This document shows, piece after piece, positions 14,846 to 23,900 of a DNA stretch of 43,146 nt. The first letter of the stretch is position 1; every line of letters begins with the position of its first letter. Source of the stretch: Actinomycetes bacterium. Lineage in GTDB: Bacteria > Actinomycetota > Actinomycetes > Streptosporangiales > Streptosporangiaceae. The notes beneath the pieces were generated by a model. The model was given only the letters and a program-made list of their open reading frames with translations. It made no database searches and had not been told where the DNA came from. The stretch lies in contig JAOPYO010000426.1 of NCBI GenBank assembly GCA_025964575.1, positions 1-43,146 on the forward strand, written 5' to 3'. The translations under genes were made by a program, and so were the position numbers.

Positions 14846-16393
14846 ATGAACACGAACAGGACGCTGGTGGTGTGGTGTCCGGACTGGCCGGTCACCGCTC
14901 TGGGGATCGAGGCGGCGACTCCTGGGGTCGCGCTGGAGAAGGAGCGGGTCGCGGCCTGCTCGGCCGCCGCGCGGGCGGCGGGCGTGCACCGGGGACAGCG
15001 GCTGCGGGACGCGCAGCGGCGCTGCCCCGAGCTGGTCGTACGGGACCGTGACGTCAGCGCCGAAGGCCGGTTGTTCGAGGGGGTCGCCGCCGCCGTGGCC
15101 GCGCTCACCCCGCGGGTGGAGGTCGTACGCCCCGGGGTGTGCGCCATCCCGGCCCGGGGCCCGGCCCGTTTCTATGGCGGCGAGGAGGTGCTGCGCATCC
15201 TCATCCAGGACGCCGTCGTGGAGTCCGGGCACGACGGAGGAGTGGGCATCGCCGACGGGCTGTTCACCGCCGAACTGGCCGCCCGCACCACGAATGGCGG
15301 GGTCATCGTGCCTGCGGGCGGGTCGGCGGAATTTCTCGCCGGCTATCCGCTGACCGTGCTGGACCGGCCGGAACTCGCCGATCTCCTGCTGCGCCTGGGC
15401 CTCCGGACCCTCGGCGAGTTCGCCGCGCTGCCCGCGGGCCATGTCGCCGGACGCTTCGGCACCGACGGGGCCCTGGCCCACCGGCTGGCGAGCGGCCAGG
15501 AGCCCCGGGCGGTCGCGCCGCGCACGGCCACCGCCGACCTGTCCGTGCTGACCGAGTTCGACCCGCCCGCCGCCCGGGCCGACCAGGTCATCTTCGCGGC
15601 CAAGCGGCTCGCCGACCGGCTGCACGAGGGCCTGTCGGCGGTCGGGCTCACCTGTGTCAGGCTCGCGGTCGAGGTCGCCTTCACCGATGGAAGGGTGCAG
15701 GAGCGGCTGTGGCGGCACGACGGACAGCTGTCCGCGCTCGCCATCGCCGAGCGGGTCCGCTGGCAGCTCTCGTCCTGGCAACCGGAGACTCCGGCAGATG
15801 GGGTCACTCCGGGGATGGTCGAAACAGAGGGCGGAGTCAGCGCGCTGGTGCTGGTTCCGGACCAGCTGATCCCCGACGAGGGCCGCCAGCAGTCCCTGTG
15901 GGGCCAGACGACGGTGACCGACCGGATCGCCCGCGCGGCCGACCGGATCCAGGCGATGCTCGGCCATCAGGCGATCACCCGTCCGGTGCTGACCGGCGCT
16001 CGAGGGCCGGGTGAGCAGGTCGTCCAGGTGCCCATCGGCGATCTCCCGCCCGGCCACGCCCCCGACGGACCCTGGCCGGGCCGGGTCCCCGCCCCGGCGC
16101 CCGCCGTCGTACCGCCGGCGCCACTGCCCGCGAGCGTCACCGACGCGCACGGCGCGGTGGTGAGCGTGAGCGCCCGGTGCGCCGTCTCCAGACCGCCCGC
16201 GCGGGTCGCCGTGGCGGGACGGTCCGCCGAGCCCGTCACCGCTTGGACCGGCCCCTGGCCGGTGAGTGAACGCTGGTGGGATCCCGAGCACGCCCGCCGC
16301 CGGGCCCGCTTCCAGGTCATCACCCAGGACGGCCGCGCCTATCTCCTCGCGGTCGAGGGCGGCCGCTGGCATGCCGAGGCCGTCTATGACTGA
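14846..16393 (+). CDS. imuB: ImuB, catalytically inactive Y-family polymerase-like protein
   Basis: A 515-residue DinB/Y-family relative. The N-terminus LVVWCPDWPVTAL replaces the metal-binding DxD motif of active Y-family polymerases, and the SxDE motif is replaced by AIPARGPARFYG, so it should not synthesise DNA. A beta-clamp binding motif QQSLWG is at residues 348-353, matching the clamp motif described for mycobacterial ImuB. A proline-rich region and a C-terminal domain with WWDPEHARRRARFQV follow, the latter resembling the region that contacts ImuA' and DnaE2. ATG at 14846 fits the family N-terminus. ImuB is the hub that tethers DnaE2 to the sliding clamp during lesion bypass. It lies 137 bases after imuA' and 14 bases before dnaE2. 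Confidence 0.94.
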   Translation: MNTNRTLVVWCPDWPVTALGIEAATPGVALEKERVAACSAAARAAGVHRGQRLRDAQRRCPELVVRDRDVSAEGRLFEGVAAAVAALTPRVEVVRPGVCAIPARGPARFYGGEEVLRILIQDAVVESGHDGGVGIADGLFTAELAARTTNGGVIVPAGGSAEFLAGYPLTVLDRPELADLLLRLGLRTLGEFAALPAGHVAGRFGTDGALAHRLASGQEPRAVAPRTATADLSVLTEFDPPAARADQVIFAAKRLADRLHEGLSAVGLTCVRLAVEVAFTDGRVQERLWRHDGQLSALAIAERVRWQLSSWQPETPADGVTPGMVETEGGVSALVLVPDQLIPDEGRQQSLWGQTTVTDRIARAADRIQAMLGHQAITRPVLTGARGPGEQVVQVPIGDLPPGHAPDGPWPGRVPAPAPAVVPPAPLPASVTDAHGAVVSVSARCAVSRPPARVAVAGRSAEPVTAWTGPWPVSERWWDPEHARRRARFQVITQDGRAYLLAVEGGRWHAEAVYD

Positions 16394-16407
16394 CCTGGGA
16401 CGCGGCC

Positions 16408-19400
16408 ATGGGCTGGGATAACCGGCCGATCCCGTGGAAGGAGTTCGAGCGGCAGCTGTCGTGGAAGGCCGGTGCTCCCGCGGCGCCCGATGGTGCGGAA
16501 GAGCCGCCAGGCCGGGGGCTGCCATCCGTACCGGACCGACGGAGACAGCGACGGCAGGGCGAGGTGCCGTGGGCGGAGCTGCACTGCCACTCGTCGTTCA
16601 GTTTCCTGGACGGGGCCAGCCACCCGGAGGCGCTGGTGGCGGAGGCGGCCAGGCTCGGAGTGGAGACGCTCGCGATCACCGACCATGACGGGATGTACGG
16701 GGCGGTGCAGTTCCACCGGGCCGCGAAGGAGGCGGGGATCGGCACGATCTTCGGCGCCGAACTCAGCCTGGAACTGCCCCACCCGCAGAACGGCGAGCCC
16801 GATCCGCACGGGCGGCATCTGCTGGTGCTCGCCCGCGACGCGGAGGGCTATGGCCGGTTGTGCTCGGCGATCACCTCCGCTCAGCTGAACGGAGGGGAGA
16901 AAGGCCGTCCGGTCTACGATCTCGAGGCCCTGGCCGACGCGCACGACGGGCACTGGGCGATCCTGACCGGCTGCCGCAAAGGTCTGGTCCCGGCGGCCAT
17001 GGACGGCGGCGGCGACCCCGGCGAAGAGCTGCGGCGGCTCACCGAGCTGTTCGGCCGAGACAACGTCCATGTCGAGCTGATCGACCACGACCAGCCGGGA
17101 GACGACGCCCGCAACGACCGGCTCCACGAGCTGGCCGGGCGGGCTGGGCTGGGGGTGATCGCCTCCAACAACGTGCACTACGCCGCACCCGGTGATCCTG
17201 CCCGGCTGGCGCAGGCGCTGGCCGCCGTACGGTCCCGGCGCAGCCTGGACGAGATGGTCGGCTGGCTGCCCGCCACCGGCACCGCCCATCTGCGGTCCGG
17301 AGAGGAGATGGCGGCGCGGCTGGCCCGCTTCCCAGGGGTATGGGAGCGCACCGTCGAGCTGGGCCGGGACTGCACGTTCGGCTTCGAGGTGGTCGCGCCC
17401 AAGCTGCCGGACTGGCCGGTGCCCGAGGGCCATACCGAGGCCAGCTGGCTGCGGCAGCTAACCGCCGAAGGAGCGTTCAAGCGGTACGGGCCGCCGGAGG
17501 CCGAGCGCACTCCTGGCGCGCACGCGCAGATCGCCCGGGAACTGGACGTGATCGAGCAGCTCGGTTTTCCCGGCTACTTCCTGATCGTGCATGACATCGT
17601 GGCCTTCTGCGAACGGGCGAACATCCTTTGCCAGGGGCGAGGGTCGGCCGCCAACTCGGCGGTCTGCTATGCGCTCGGCATCACGGGAGTCGACGCCGTA
17701 CGCCACAAGCTGCTTTTCGAGCGGTTCCTGTCCCCCGGCCGGGACGGGCCACCCGACATCGATCTGGATATCGAGCACCGTCGCCGTGAGGAGGCCATCC
17801 AGTACGTCTACCGGAAGTACGGGCGGGACCGTACAGCCCAGGTCGCCAACGTGATCTCGTACCGGCCGCGGATGGCCATGCGGGACTCCGCCAAGGCGCT
17901 GGGCTACTCCCCCGGCCAGCAGGACGCCTGGTCCAAGCAGGTCGATCCCCGCGATCCGATCGGCTCCGAGGTGGACGTCCCGGTGGCGGTCACCGAGCTG
18001 GCGAGGAAGATGCTGCGGCTGCCCCGGCATCTGGGCATCCATTCCGGCGGGATGGTGATCTGCGACCGTCCGGTCGGGGAAGTGTGCCCGATCGAGTGGG
18101 CCCGGAAGGCCGATCGCAGCGTCCTGCAGTGGGACAAGGACGACTGCGCCACGGCGGGGCTGGTGAAGTTCGACCTGCTGGGGCTGGGCATGCTGGCGGC
18201 CCTGCACGACACCTTCGACCTGGTCGCCGAACATCATGGCAAGCGCTACGACCTGCACTCCATCCCACCCGACGACGCCGAGGTCTACGCCATGATCTGC
18301 GATGCCGACACGGTCGGGGTCTTCCAGATCGAGTCGCGTGCACAGATGGCCACCCTGCCCCGGCTGCGGCCGCAGAACTTCTATGACCTGGTGGTGGAGG
18401 TGGCGCTGATCCGGCCGGGGCCGATCCAGGGCGGTTCGGTCCATCCGTACCTCCGTCGCCGTAAGGGCACCGAGGATCCGGTCATCCCGCATCCGCTGAT
18501 GAAAAATGCGCTGGAACGGACGCTGGGGGTACCCCTCTTCCAGGAGCAGATGATGCAACTGGCGGTCGACTGCGCGGGCTTCACGCCGAACGAGGCCGAT
18601 CAGCTGCGTCAGGCCATGAGCGCCAAGCGCGCCCCGGAACGGATCGAGCAGCTGCGACAGCGCCTGCTCGACGGCATGGCCGCCAACGGCATTCTCCCAG
18701 AGGTGGCGGAGGAGGCGTACGAGAAGATCCTCGGCTTCTCCAGCTTCGGGTTCCCCGAGTCACATGCGCAGAGCTTCGCGCATCTGGTCTATGTCAGCGC
18801 CTGGCTCAAACGGCACCATCCCGCCGCGTTCACCGCCGCGCTGGTGCGCAATCAGCCGATGGGCTTCTACAGCCCGCAGTCCCTGCTCGCCGACGCCCGC
18901 CGACACGGCGTCACGGTCCGCGGTGTGGACCTCAACGCGAGCGGCGCACTCCCCGTGCTCGAAGAACACGTCGCGGTGGTCTCCTCCCATCCCCATGCCC
19001 CTTCCATGCCGCAGCCCGCGATCCGTCTCGGGCTCTCCGGCATACGCAACCTCGGCGCGGATGCCGCCGAGGCGATCGCCGCCGGCCGTCCATACACGGA
19101 CATGGAGGATCTGGCCCGCCGGGTCCCACTGTCGGCGGCCGCGTTCGAGGCCCTTGCCACCGCCGGGGCGTTCGACTGCTTCGGGCTTTCGCGGCGATCC
19201 GCGCTGTGGGCGGCCGGAGCGCTCGCCGGCACCGGCCCTGGACAGCTCCCCGGGATCACCCCGGGCACCGTGGCACCCGCGCTGCCCGCCATGACCTTGA
19301 TCGAGGAGACCCTCGCGGATCTGTGGGCCACCGGGATCTCGCACACCCATCCGATCACGCACGTACGGCCACTGCTCGAGGACTACGGCACCGTGCCGGC

Positions 19401-19701
19401 GACCGGCCTGACGGCGATCCCCGGCGAGACCAACGTGGTGGTCGCCGGGCTGGTCACCCACCGGCAGCGGCCGCCCACCGCGGGCGGCATCGTCTTCCTC
19501 AGCCTCGAGGACGAGACCGGCATCATCAACGTCGTCTGCCCGCCCACCGTCTGGGAACGCCACCGAGGCATCGCCCTGGACGCCCAGGCCCTCCTCATCA
19601 GCGGACGGCTCGAACGGGTCGACAACGTCACCAACGTCCGCGCCACCCGGCTCCGCCGCCTCCCCGTCCCCGGAAAGGTCCAGAGCCGCAACTTCCATTG
19701 A
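16408..19701 (+). CDS. dnaE2: Error-prone DNA polymerase DnaE2 (C-family)
   Basis: A 1097-residue C-family polymerase of the DnaE2/ImuC type. After a poorly conserved ~55-residue head there is a PHP domain (ELHCHSSFSFLDGAS, ITDHDGMYGAVQFH), then the polymerase palm with the catalytic aspartates in PDIDLDIEH (Asp450/452/454) and GVFQIESRAQMATLP, the fingers, a helix-hairpin-helix region (IRNLGADAAEAIAAG) and a C-terminal OB fold (VVVAGLVTHRQRPPT). Length is typical of DnaE2 rather than the essential DnaE1, and the C-terminal clamp-binding extension of DnaE1 is not evident, consistent with recruitment through ImuB. It is the last gene of the SOS-box operon and carries out mutagenic translesion synthesis after DNA damage. 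Confidence 0.96.
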   Translation: MGWDNRPIPWKEFERQLSWKAGAPAAPDGAEEPPGRGLPSVPDRRRQRRQGEVPWAELHCHSSFSFLDGASHPEALVAEAARLGVETLAITDHDGMYGAVQFHRAAKEAGIGTIFGAELSLELPHPQNGEPDPHGRHLLVLARDAEGYGRLCSAITSAQLNGGEKGRPVYDLEALADAHDGHWAILTGCRKGLVPAAMDGGGDPGEELRRLTELFGRDNVHVELIDHDQPGDDARNDRLHELAGRAGLGVIASNNVHYAAPGDPARLAQALAAVRSRRSLDEMVGWLPATGTAHLRSGEEMAARLARFPGVWERTVELGRDCTFGFEVVAPKLPDWPVPEGHTEASWLRQLTAEGAFKRYGPPEAERTPGAHAQIARELDVIEQLGFPGYFLIVHDIVAFCERANILCQGRGSAANSAVCYALGITGVDAVRHKLLFERFLSPGRDGPPDIDLDIEHRRREEAIQYVYRKYGRDRTAQVANVISYRPRMAMRDSAKALGYSPGQQDAWSKQVDPRDPIGSEVDVPVAVTELARKMLRLPRHLGIHSGGMVICDRPVGEVCPIEWARKADRSVLQWDKDDCATAGLVKFDLLGLGMLAALHDTFDLVAEHHGKRYDLHSIPPDDAEVYAMICDADTVGVFQIESRAQMATLPRLRPQNFYDLVVEVALIRPGPIQGGSVHPYLRRRKGTEDPVIPHPLMKNALERTLGVPLFQEQMMQLAVDCAGFTPNEADQLRQAMSAKRAPERIEQLRQRLLDGMAANGILPEVAEEAYEKILGFSSFGFPESHAQSFAHLVYVSAWLKRHHPAAFTAALVRNQPMGFYSPQSLLADARRHGVTVRGVDLNASGALPVLEEHVAVVSSHPHAPSMPQPAIRLGLSGIRNLGADAAEAIAAGRPYTDMEDLARRVPLSAAAFEALATAGAFDCFGLSRRSALWAAGALAGTGPGQLPGITPGTVAPALPAMTLIEETLADLWATGISHTHPITHVRPLLEDYGTVPATGLTAIPGETNVVVAGLVTHRQRPPTAGGIVFLSLEDETGIINVVCPPTVWERHRGIALDAQALLISGRLERVDNVTNVRATRLRRLPVPGKVQSRNFH

Positions 19702-19733
19702 CCTCCGTGCCAGTCGTCATCGGTCTGACACGC

Positions 19734-19749
19734 TCGCCGTGACCGGCGA
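19734..19749 (+). terminator. Possible weak terminator hairpin after dnaE2
   Basis: TCGCCG (19734-19739) and CGGCGA (19744-19749) form a 6-base perfect stem with a 4-base loop, 32 bases after the dnaE2 stop codon. There is no T run. It could terminate the mutasome transcript, but is short. Confidence 0.3.
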
Positions 19750-19828
19750 ACGGCACTCACCCACCCCTGTACGGGAGGCGCCGCCCGGCGGACACTGACC
19801 CCAGCGGAAGCCGGCAGAGGTGGCCACC

Positions 19829-20032
19829 ATGCGGATGAGCGTCTATGCCCTGATCGTCATACGCAGTCTGCTCGTGTTCAACGGGCTCGCACTGACCATC
19901 GTGGGGTTCGCCCTGGGCGTCTTCATGGAACGCCCGGCTGGACTGATCTTCGCCGCCGGCTGCTGGACGGCCGCGGGCGCGCTGTTCGGCCTGATCCGTT
20001 TCGCCGACCGCATGTACGATTCGCGCCCCTGA
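19829..20032 (+). CDS. Small two-helix membrane protein, unknown function
   Basis: A 67-residue protein made almost entirely of two hydrophobic helices (VYALIVIRSLLVFNGLALTIVGFALGV and GLIFAAGCWTAAGALFGLI) joined by a short MERPAG turn, ending in DRMYDSRP. The ATG at 19829 is preceded by AGAGGTGG at a good distance; an in-frame GTG at 19820 is possible. It stands alone between dnaE2 (127 bases upstream) and a convergent CAP-domain gene. No family is recognised. Its GC-rich third positions and ribosome binding site argue that it is real. Confidence 0.65.
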   Translation: MRMSVYALIVIRSLLVFNGLALTIVGFALGVFMERPAGLIFAAGCWTAAGALFGLIRFADRMYDSRP

Positions 20033-20054
20033 TCCGGCGCGCTCGGTGGAAGGC

Positions 20055-20753
20055 TCAGGTCCAGCCGAAGTCCTGAGTCCACCAAGGGCCGCCGGAGCCA
20101 CCGGAATGGACACCGACGCCCAGGGCGCGGAGCTTGCAGTTGAGGATGTTGGCGCGGTGCCCCGGGCTGTTCATCCAGCCCGTCATGACGGCGGCCGCGG
20201 TCGGATAGCCCATGGCGATGTTCTCGGCGCCGGGCTGTGTGTACCCCGCCCGTTTGATCCGGTCCCAGGGAGTGGTGCCGTCCTGCGAGTTGTGGTCGAA
20301 GTAATGGTGCACGGCCATGTCGGCCGAATGCGCCCGGGCTGCGGCGGCCAACCGGGAATCGCCCCGAAGTGCGCCACAGCCGTGCTTTGCCCGCTCACCG
20401 TTGGTCAGCACCAGGACGCGCTGCTCCAGCGCACTCATCCCGCCCGTCGCCGTGGTCGTCTTCTTCGCCGACTTCGCCGGCGCGGAGGACGCGGCGGTGG
20501 TCTTCGGCGACCCGATCACATGTGGCGTGGGGGTCGAGAGAGGCGCGGCCGGGGCGGTCGTGGTCGGCGTGACAGTGGTCTCCGAAGTAGGGCTGTCCCC
20601 CGATTGGGGGCCTGCCAGAGGTGCGCTGGGTTGAACCGAGGCCGTGCTGCCACCACCGGAGGTGAGCTGCTCGACCGCGACCGCACCACCCGCGACCAGC
20701 ACCGCGGCGGCAACCACGGCGAGGGCCACGCCTGCCTTGCGCCTCCCGGCCAT
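20055..20753 (-). CDS. Secreted CAP/SCP-domain protein
   Basis: A 232-residue exported protein. Residues 6-28 form a signal peptide or anchor (AGVALAVVAAAVLVAGGAVAV); residues 35-105 are Ser/Thr/Pro-rich low complexity, typical of a wall-spanning linker. The CAP (SCP/PR-1) domain follows (about 108-232): LEQRVLVLTNGERAKHGCGAL, the HSADMAVHHYFDHNS segment, AENIAMGY and WMNSPGHRANIL, with the conserved His and Glu residues present. ATG at 20753 is chosen because GGGAGG lies five bases upstream. Bacterial CAP proteins of this YkwD-like group are extracellular and of unknown biochemical role. It converges on the small membrane protein gene. Confidence 0.92.
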   Translation of the reverse strand: MAGRRKAGVALAVVAAAVLVAGGAVAVEQLTSGGGSTASVQPSAPLAGPQSGDSPTSETTVTPTTTAPAAPLSTPTPHVIGSPKTTAASSAPAKSAKKTTTATGGMSALEQRVLVLTNGERAKHGCGALRGDSRLAAAARAHSADMAVHHYFDHNSQDGTTPWDRIKRAGYTQPGAENIAMGYPTAAAVMTGWMNSPGHRANILNCKLRALGVGVHSGGSGGPWWTQDFGWT

Positions 20754-20860
20754 GATGCCTCCCACGGAACACTGAACCGGGAAGCACCATAGACCCTTAA
20801 ATCACCACCAGCCATCTAATGTCGCAAATGGGCCCTGCTGGAGAGCGCCAAACAGGAGCA

Positions 20861-20886
20861 TGAGCACGGCCGCGCGGGTGTGCTCA
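20861..20886 (-). terminator. Hairpin downstream of hrpA, with an overlapping alternative hairpin
   Basis: TGAGCAC (20861-20867) and GTGCTCA (20880-20886) form a perfect 7-base stem. An alternative 6-base hairpin, TGTGCT/AGCACA (20879-20884 and 20888-20893), shares the right arm, so the two cannot form together. The element lies 53 bases after the hrpA stop on the minus strand and is a likely terminator; no U-tract is seen. Confidence 0.4.
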
Positions 20887-20938
20887 CAGCACATCGGGCG
20901 CGGCGAAGAACGCCGGGCCGGGGAAGGCGACGATCAAC

Positions 20939-23900
20939 TCAAGGAGTCAGTTGGTCCATGGCCTTGAGGATGCGCTTGTCGGACACCGGGTAGGGAGTGC
21001 CGAGCGCCTGGGCGAAGTAGCTGACCCGCAGTTCCTCCAGCATCCAGCGGATGTGCTCCAGGGCCTCCCCCGGCCGCACCTTGCCGGCGAGCTGCTCGTA
21101 GGTCGACTGCAGCTGCTGGGCCTGCAGCATCCGGTCCCGGTCGCGGTGCGGATCGTCGGGCAGCTTGTCCAGCCGGCGTTCGATGGCCGTGAGATAGCGG
21201 ACCAGATCCGGCAGCCGCCGCCAACCGGTGGCGGTGACGAAGCCGGGGTGGATCAGCCGCGACAGCTGGGCGCGGATGTCGGTCAGGGCGGGGATCAGAG
21301 ACGGGCTGCTGGTGCTCTTCAACCGCAGGTCGATGGCGTGCGCCGTCTTCAGGATGCGCTCGACCCGGCTGACGATGGCGGCCGTGGTGTCGTGCAGTTC
21401 GGCGCGTACGGTGTCGTACAGCTTGGTGAAGGCGTCCTGGTCCCAGACCGGGCCGCCGTTCTCGGCGATCAGCTTGTCGGCCGCGCAGGCGACGCAGTCG
21501 TCGAAGAGGGCGGCGACGCTGCCGTGCGGGTTGTGGCTGAGCGCCAGCTTGGCCTGGTTGGTGAGCCGCGACTGGATCTGCTTGACCGGCGACGGGGCGT
21601 TGAGCAATATCAGCCTGCGGGTGCCCAGCCACATGGCCTGGCGCTGTTCGGCCTCCGTGCCGTACATCCGGATTGCGGTGCTGTCGCCCTCGTCGGCCAG
21701 GGCCGGATAGCCCTTCAGCTTGCCCTGCGCGACAGTCTCCGGAAGCGTGCCGAAGTCCCAGGTACGCAGACCCGCGCGTTCCAGGTCACCGGCGGCTCGG
21801 ACCAGGGTTGCCCGCTGCTGCGGTTTGAGCTGCTGCTTGAGGGCCGCCAGGTCCTTGTCCTCGGCGAGAACACGGTTCTTCGGCCCGACCACCCGGAAGG
21901 TGATCTTGAGATGGTCGGGGACCTGGTCCAGCTGCCAGCTGTCGCGGGACACGATGACCCCGGTCAGCCGGCGCAGCTCGCCCTCCATGGCGTCCAGCAG
22001 CGGCACGGTCCGGGGCTTCACCCGCGCCAGGACGGCCTTGGCCCAGTCGGGGGCAGGCACGAAGTTGCGGCGGATGTGCTTGGGAAGCGCTCTGATGAGC
22101 GCGGTCATCAGCTCCTGGCGCAGGCCGGGGATCTGCCAGTCGAAGCCGTCGGGACTCACCTGGTTCAGCACCGGTAGCGGGATGTGCACGGTGACGCCAT
22201 CAGCGTCCGCTCCCGGCTCGAACTGATAGGTCAGCTTGAGCATCAGCTCGCCCTGCTTCCACAGGTCCGGGAAGTCCCGCTCGCTGACGTCACCGGCCGA
22301 GTCGTTGATCAGCATCGACTTCTCGAAGCCGAGCAGGTCCGGCTGCTCCCGACGGGTCTTCTTCCACCAGCTGTCGAAGTGCCGTCCGGAGACCACCTCG
22401 GCGGCGATGCGCTGGTCATAGAAGTCGAACAGGGTCTCGTCGTCCACCATGATGTCGCGGCGACGGGCCCGGTGCTCGAGCTCCTCGACCTCCTCGAGGA
22501 GCTTGCGGTTCTCGTGGAAGAACTCGTGGTGGGTCTCCCAGTCGCCCTCCACCAGGGCATGCCGGATGAACAGCTCCCGTGACAGCTCGGGGTCGATGCG
22601 GCCGTAGTTCACCTTGCGGGAGGCGACGATCGGCACGCCGTAGAGCGTCACCTTCTCCAGCGCCATTACCGCGCCCTGGTTCTTCTCCCAGTGCGGTTCG
22701 CTGTAGCTGCGTTTCACGAGGTGCTGGGCGAGCGGCTCCACCCACTCCGGTTCGATCCGGGCGTTGATCCTGCCCCAGAGCCGGGAGGTCTCCACCAGCT
22801 CGGCCGACATCACCCAGCGGGGTGGCTTCTTGAACAGCACCGATCCGGGGAAGATGGCGAACCGCGTGCCGCGGGCACCTGCGTACTCCCGCTTCTTGTC
22901 GGGCTCCATCAGGCCGATGTGGGAGAGCAGTCCGACCAGCAGCGAGGTGTGGATCTTCTGCGGGTCGGCGGGGGTGCTGTTGAGGGTGATACCGAGGGTT
23001 CGGGCCACCTGCCGCAGCTGGCTGTCGATGTCCTGCCACTCGCGGATCCGCAGGTAGTTGAGGAACTCGGCTTTGCACTGGCGGCGGAACTGGCCGGACG
23101 ACAGCTCCTGCTGCTGCTCGCGGAGATACTGCCAGAGGTTGAGGTAGGTCAGGAAGTCCGAGCCGGGGTCCCGGAAGCGCGCGTGCTTCTCGTCGGCGGC
23201 CTGCTGCTTCTCCACCGGCCGCTCCCGCGGGTCCTGGATGGACAGTGCGGCCACGATGACCATGACCTCGCGGGCGCAGCCGTTCCGGTCGGCCTCCAGC
23301 ACCATGCGGGCCAGCCGGGGGTCCACGGGCAGCTGCGACAGTTTCCGCCCCAGCGAGGTGAGCCGCATGCCCGTCCCGGCCGCCGGTCGGGGGCCCGCCT
23401 CCGCCGGCCGTGCCTCCTTCTCTGCGTGATCGAGCGCGCCCAGCTCATGCAGCAGATCGACGCCGTCCTTGATGTTGCGGCGGTCCGGCGGGTCGATGAA
23501 GGGGAAGGCCGCGACGTCGCCCAGTCCCGCCGCGGTCATCTGCAGGATGACGGAGGCGAGGTTGGTGCGCAGGATCTCCGGGTCGGTGAACTCCGGGCGG
23601 GCGAGGAAGTCCTCCTCGGAGTAGAGCCGGATGCAGATGCCCTCCGACACCCGCCCGCAGCGGCCCTTGCGCTGGTTGGCAGAGGCCTGGGAGATCGCCT
23701 CGATGGGCAGCCGCTGCACCTTGGTCCGGTGGCTGTAGCGGGAGATCCGTGCGGTGCCCGGGTCGATCACGTACTTGATGCCCGGCACCGTCAGCGAGGT
23801 CTCGGCGACGTTGGTGGCCAACACGACCCGACGCCCCGAGTGCTGCTGAAACACCTTGTGCTGGTCGGCCACCGACAGTCGCGCGTACAGCGGCAGCACC

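Noticed and set aside
13826..16525. An 899-codon open frame on the minus strand opposite imuA' and imuB.
   Set aside because: It is antisense to two well recognised genes, is full of Arg/Pro/Gly/Ser of the kind produced by high-GC shadow frames, and matches no family.
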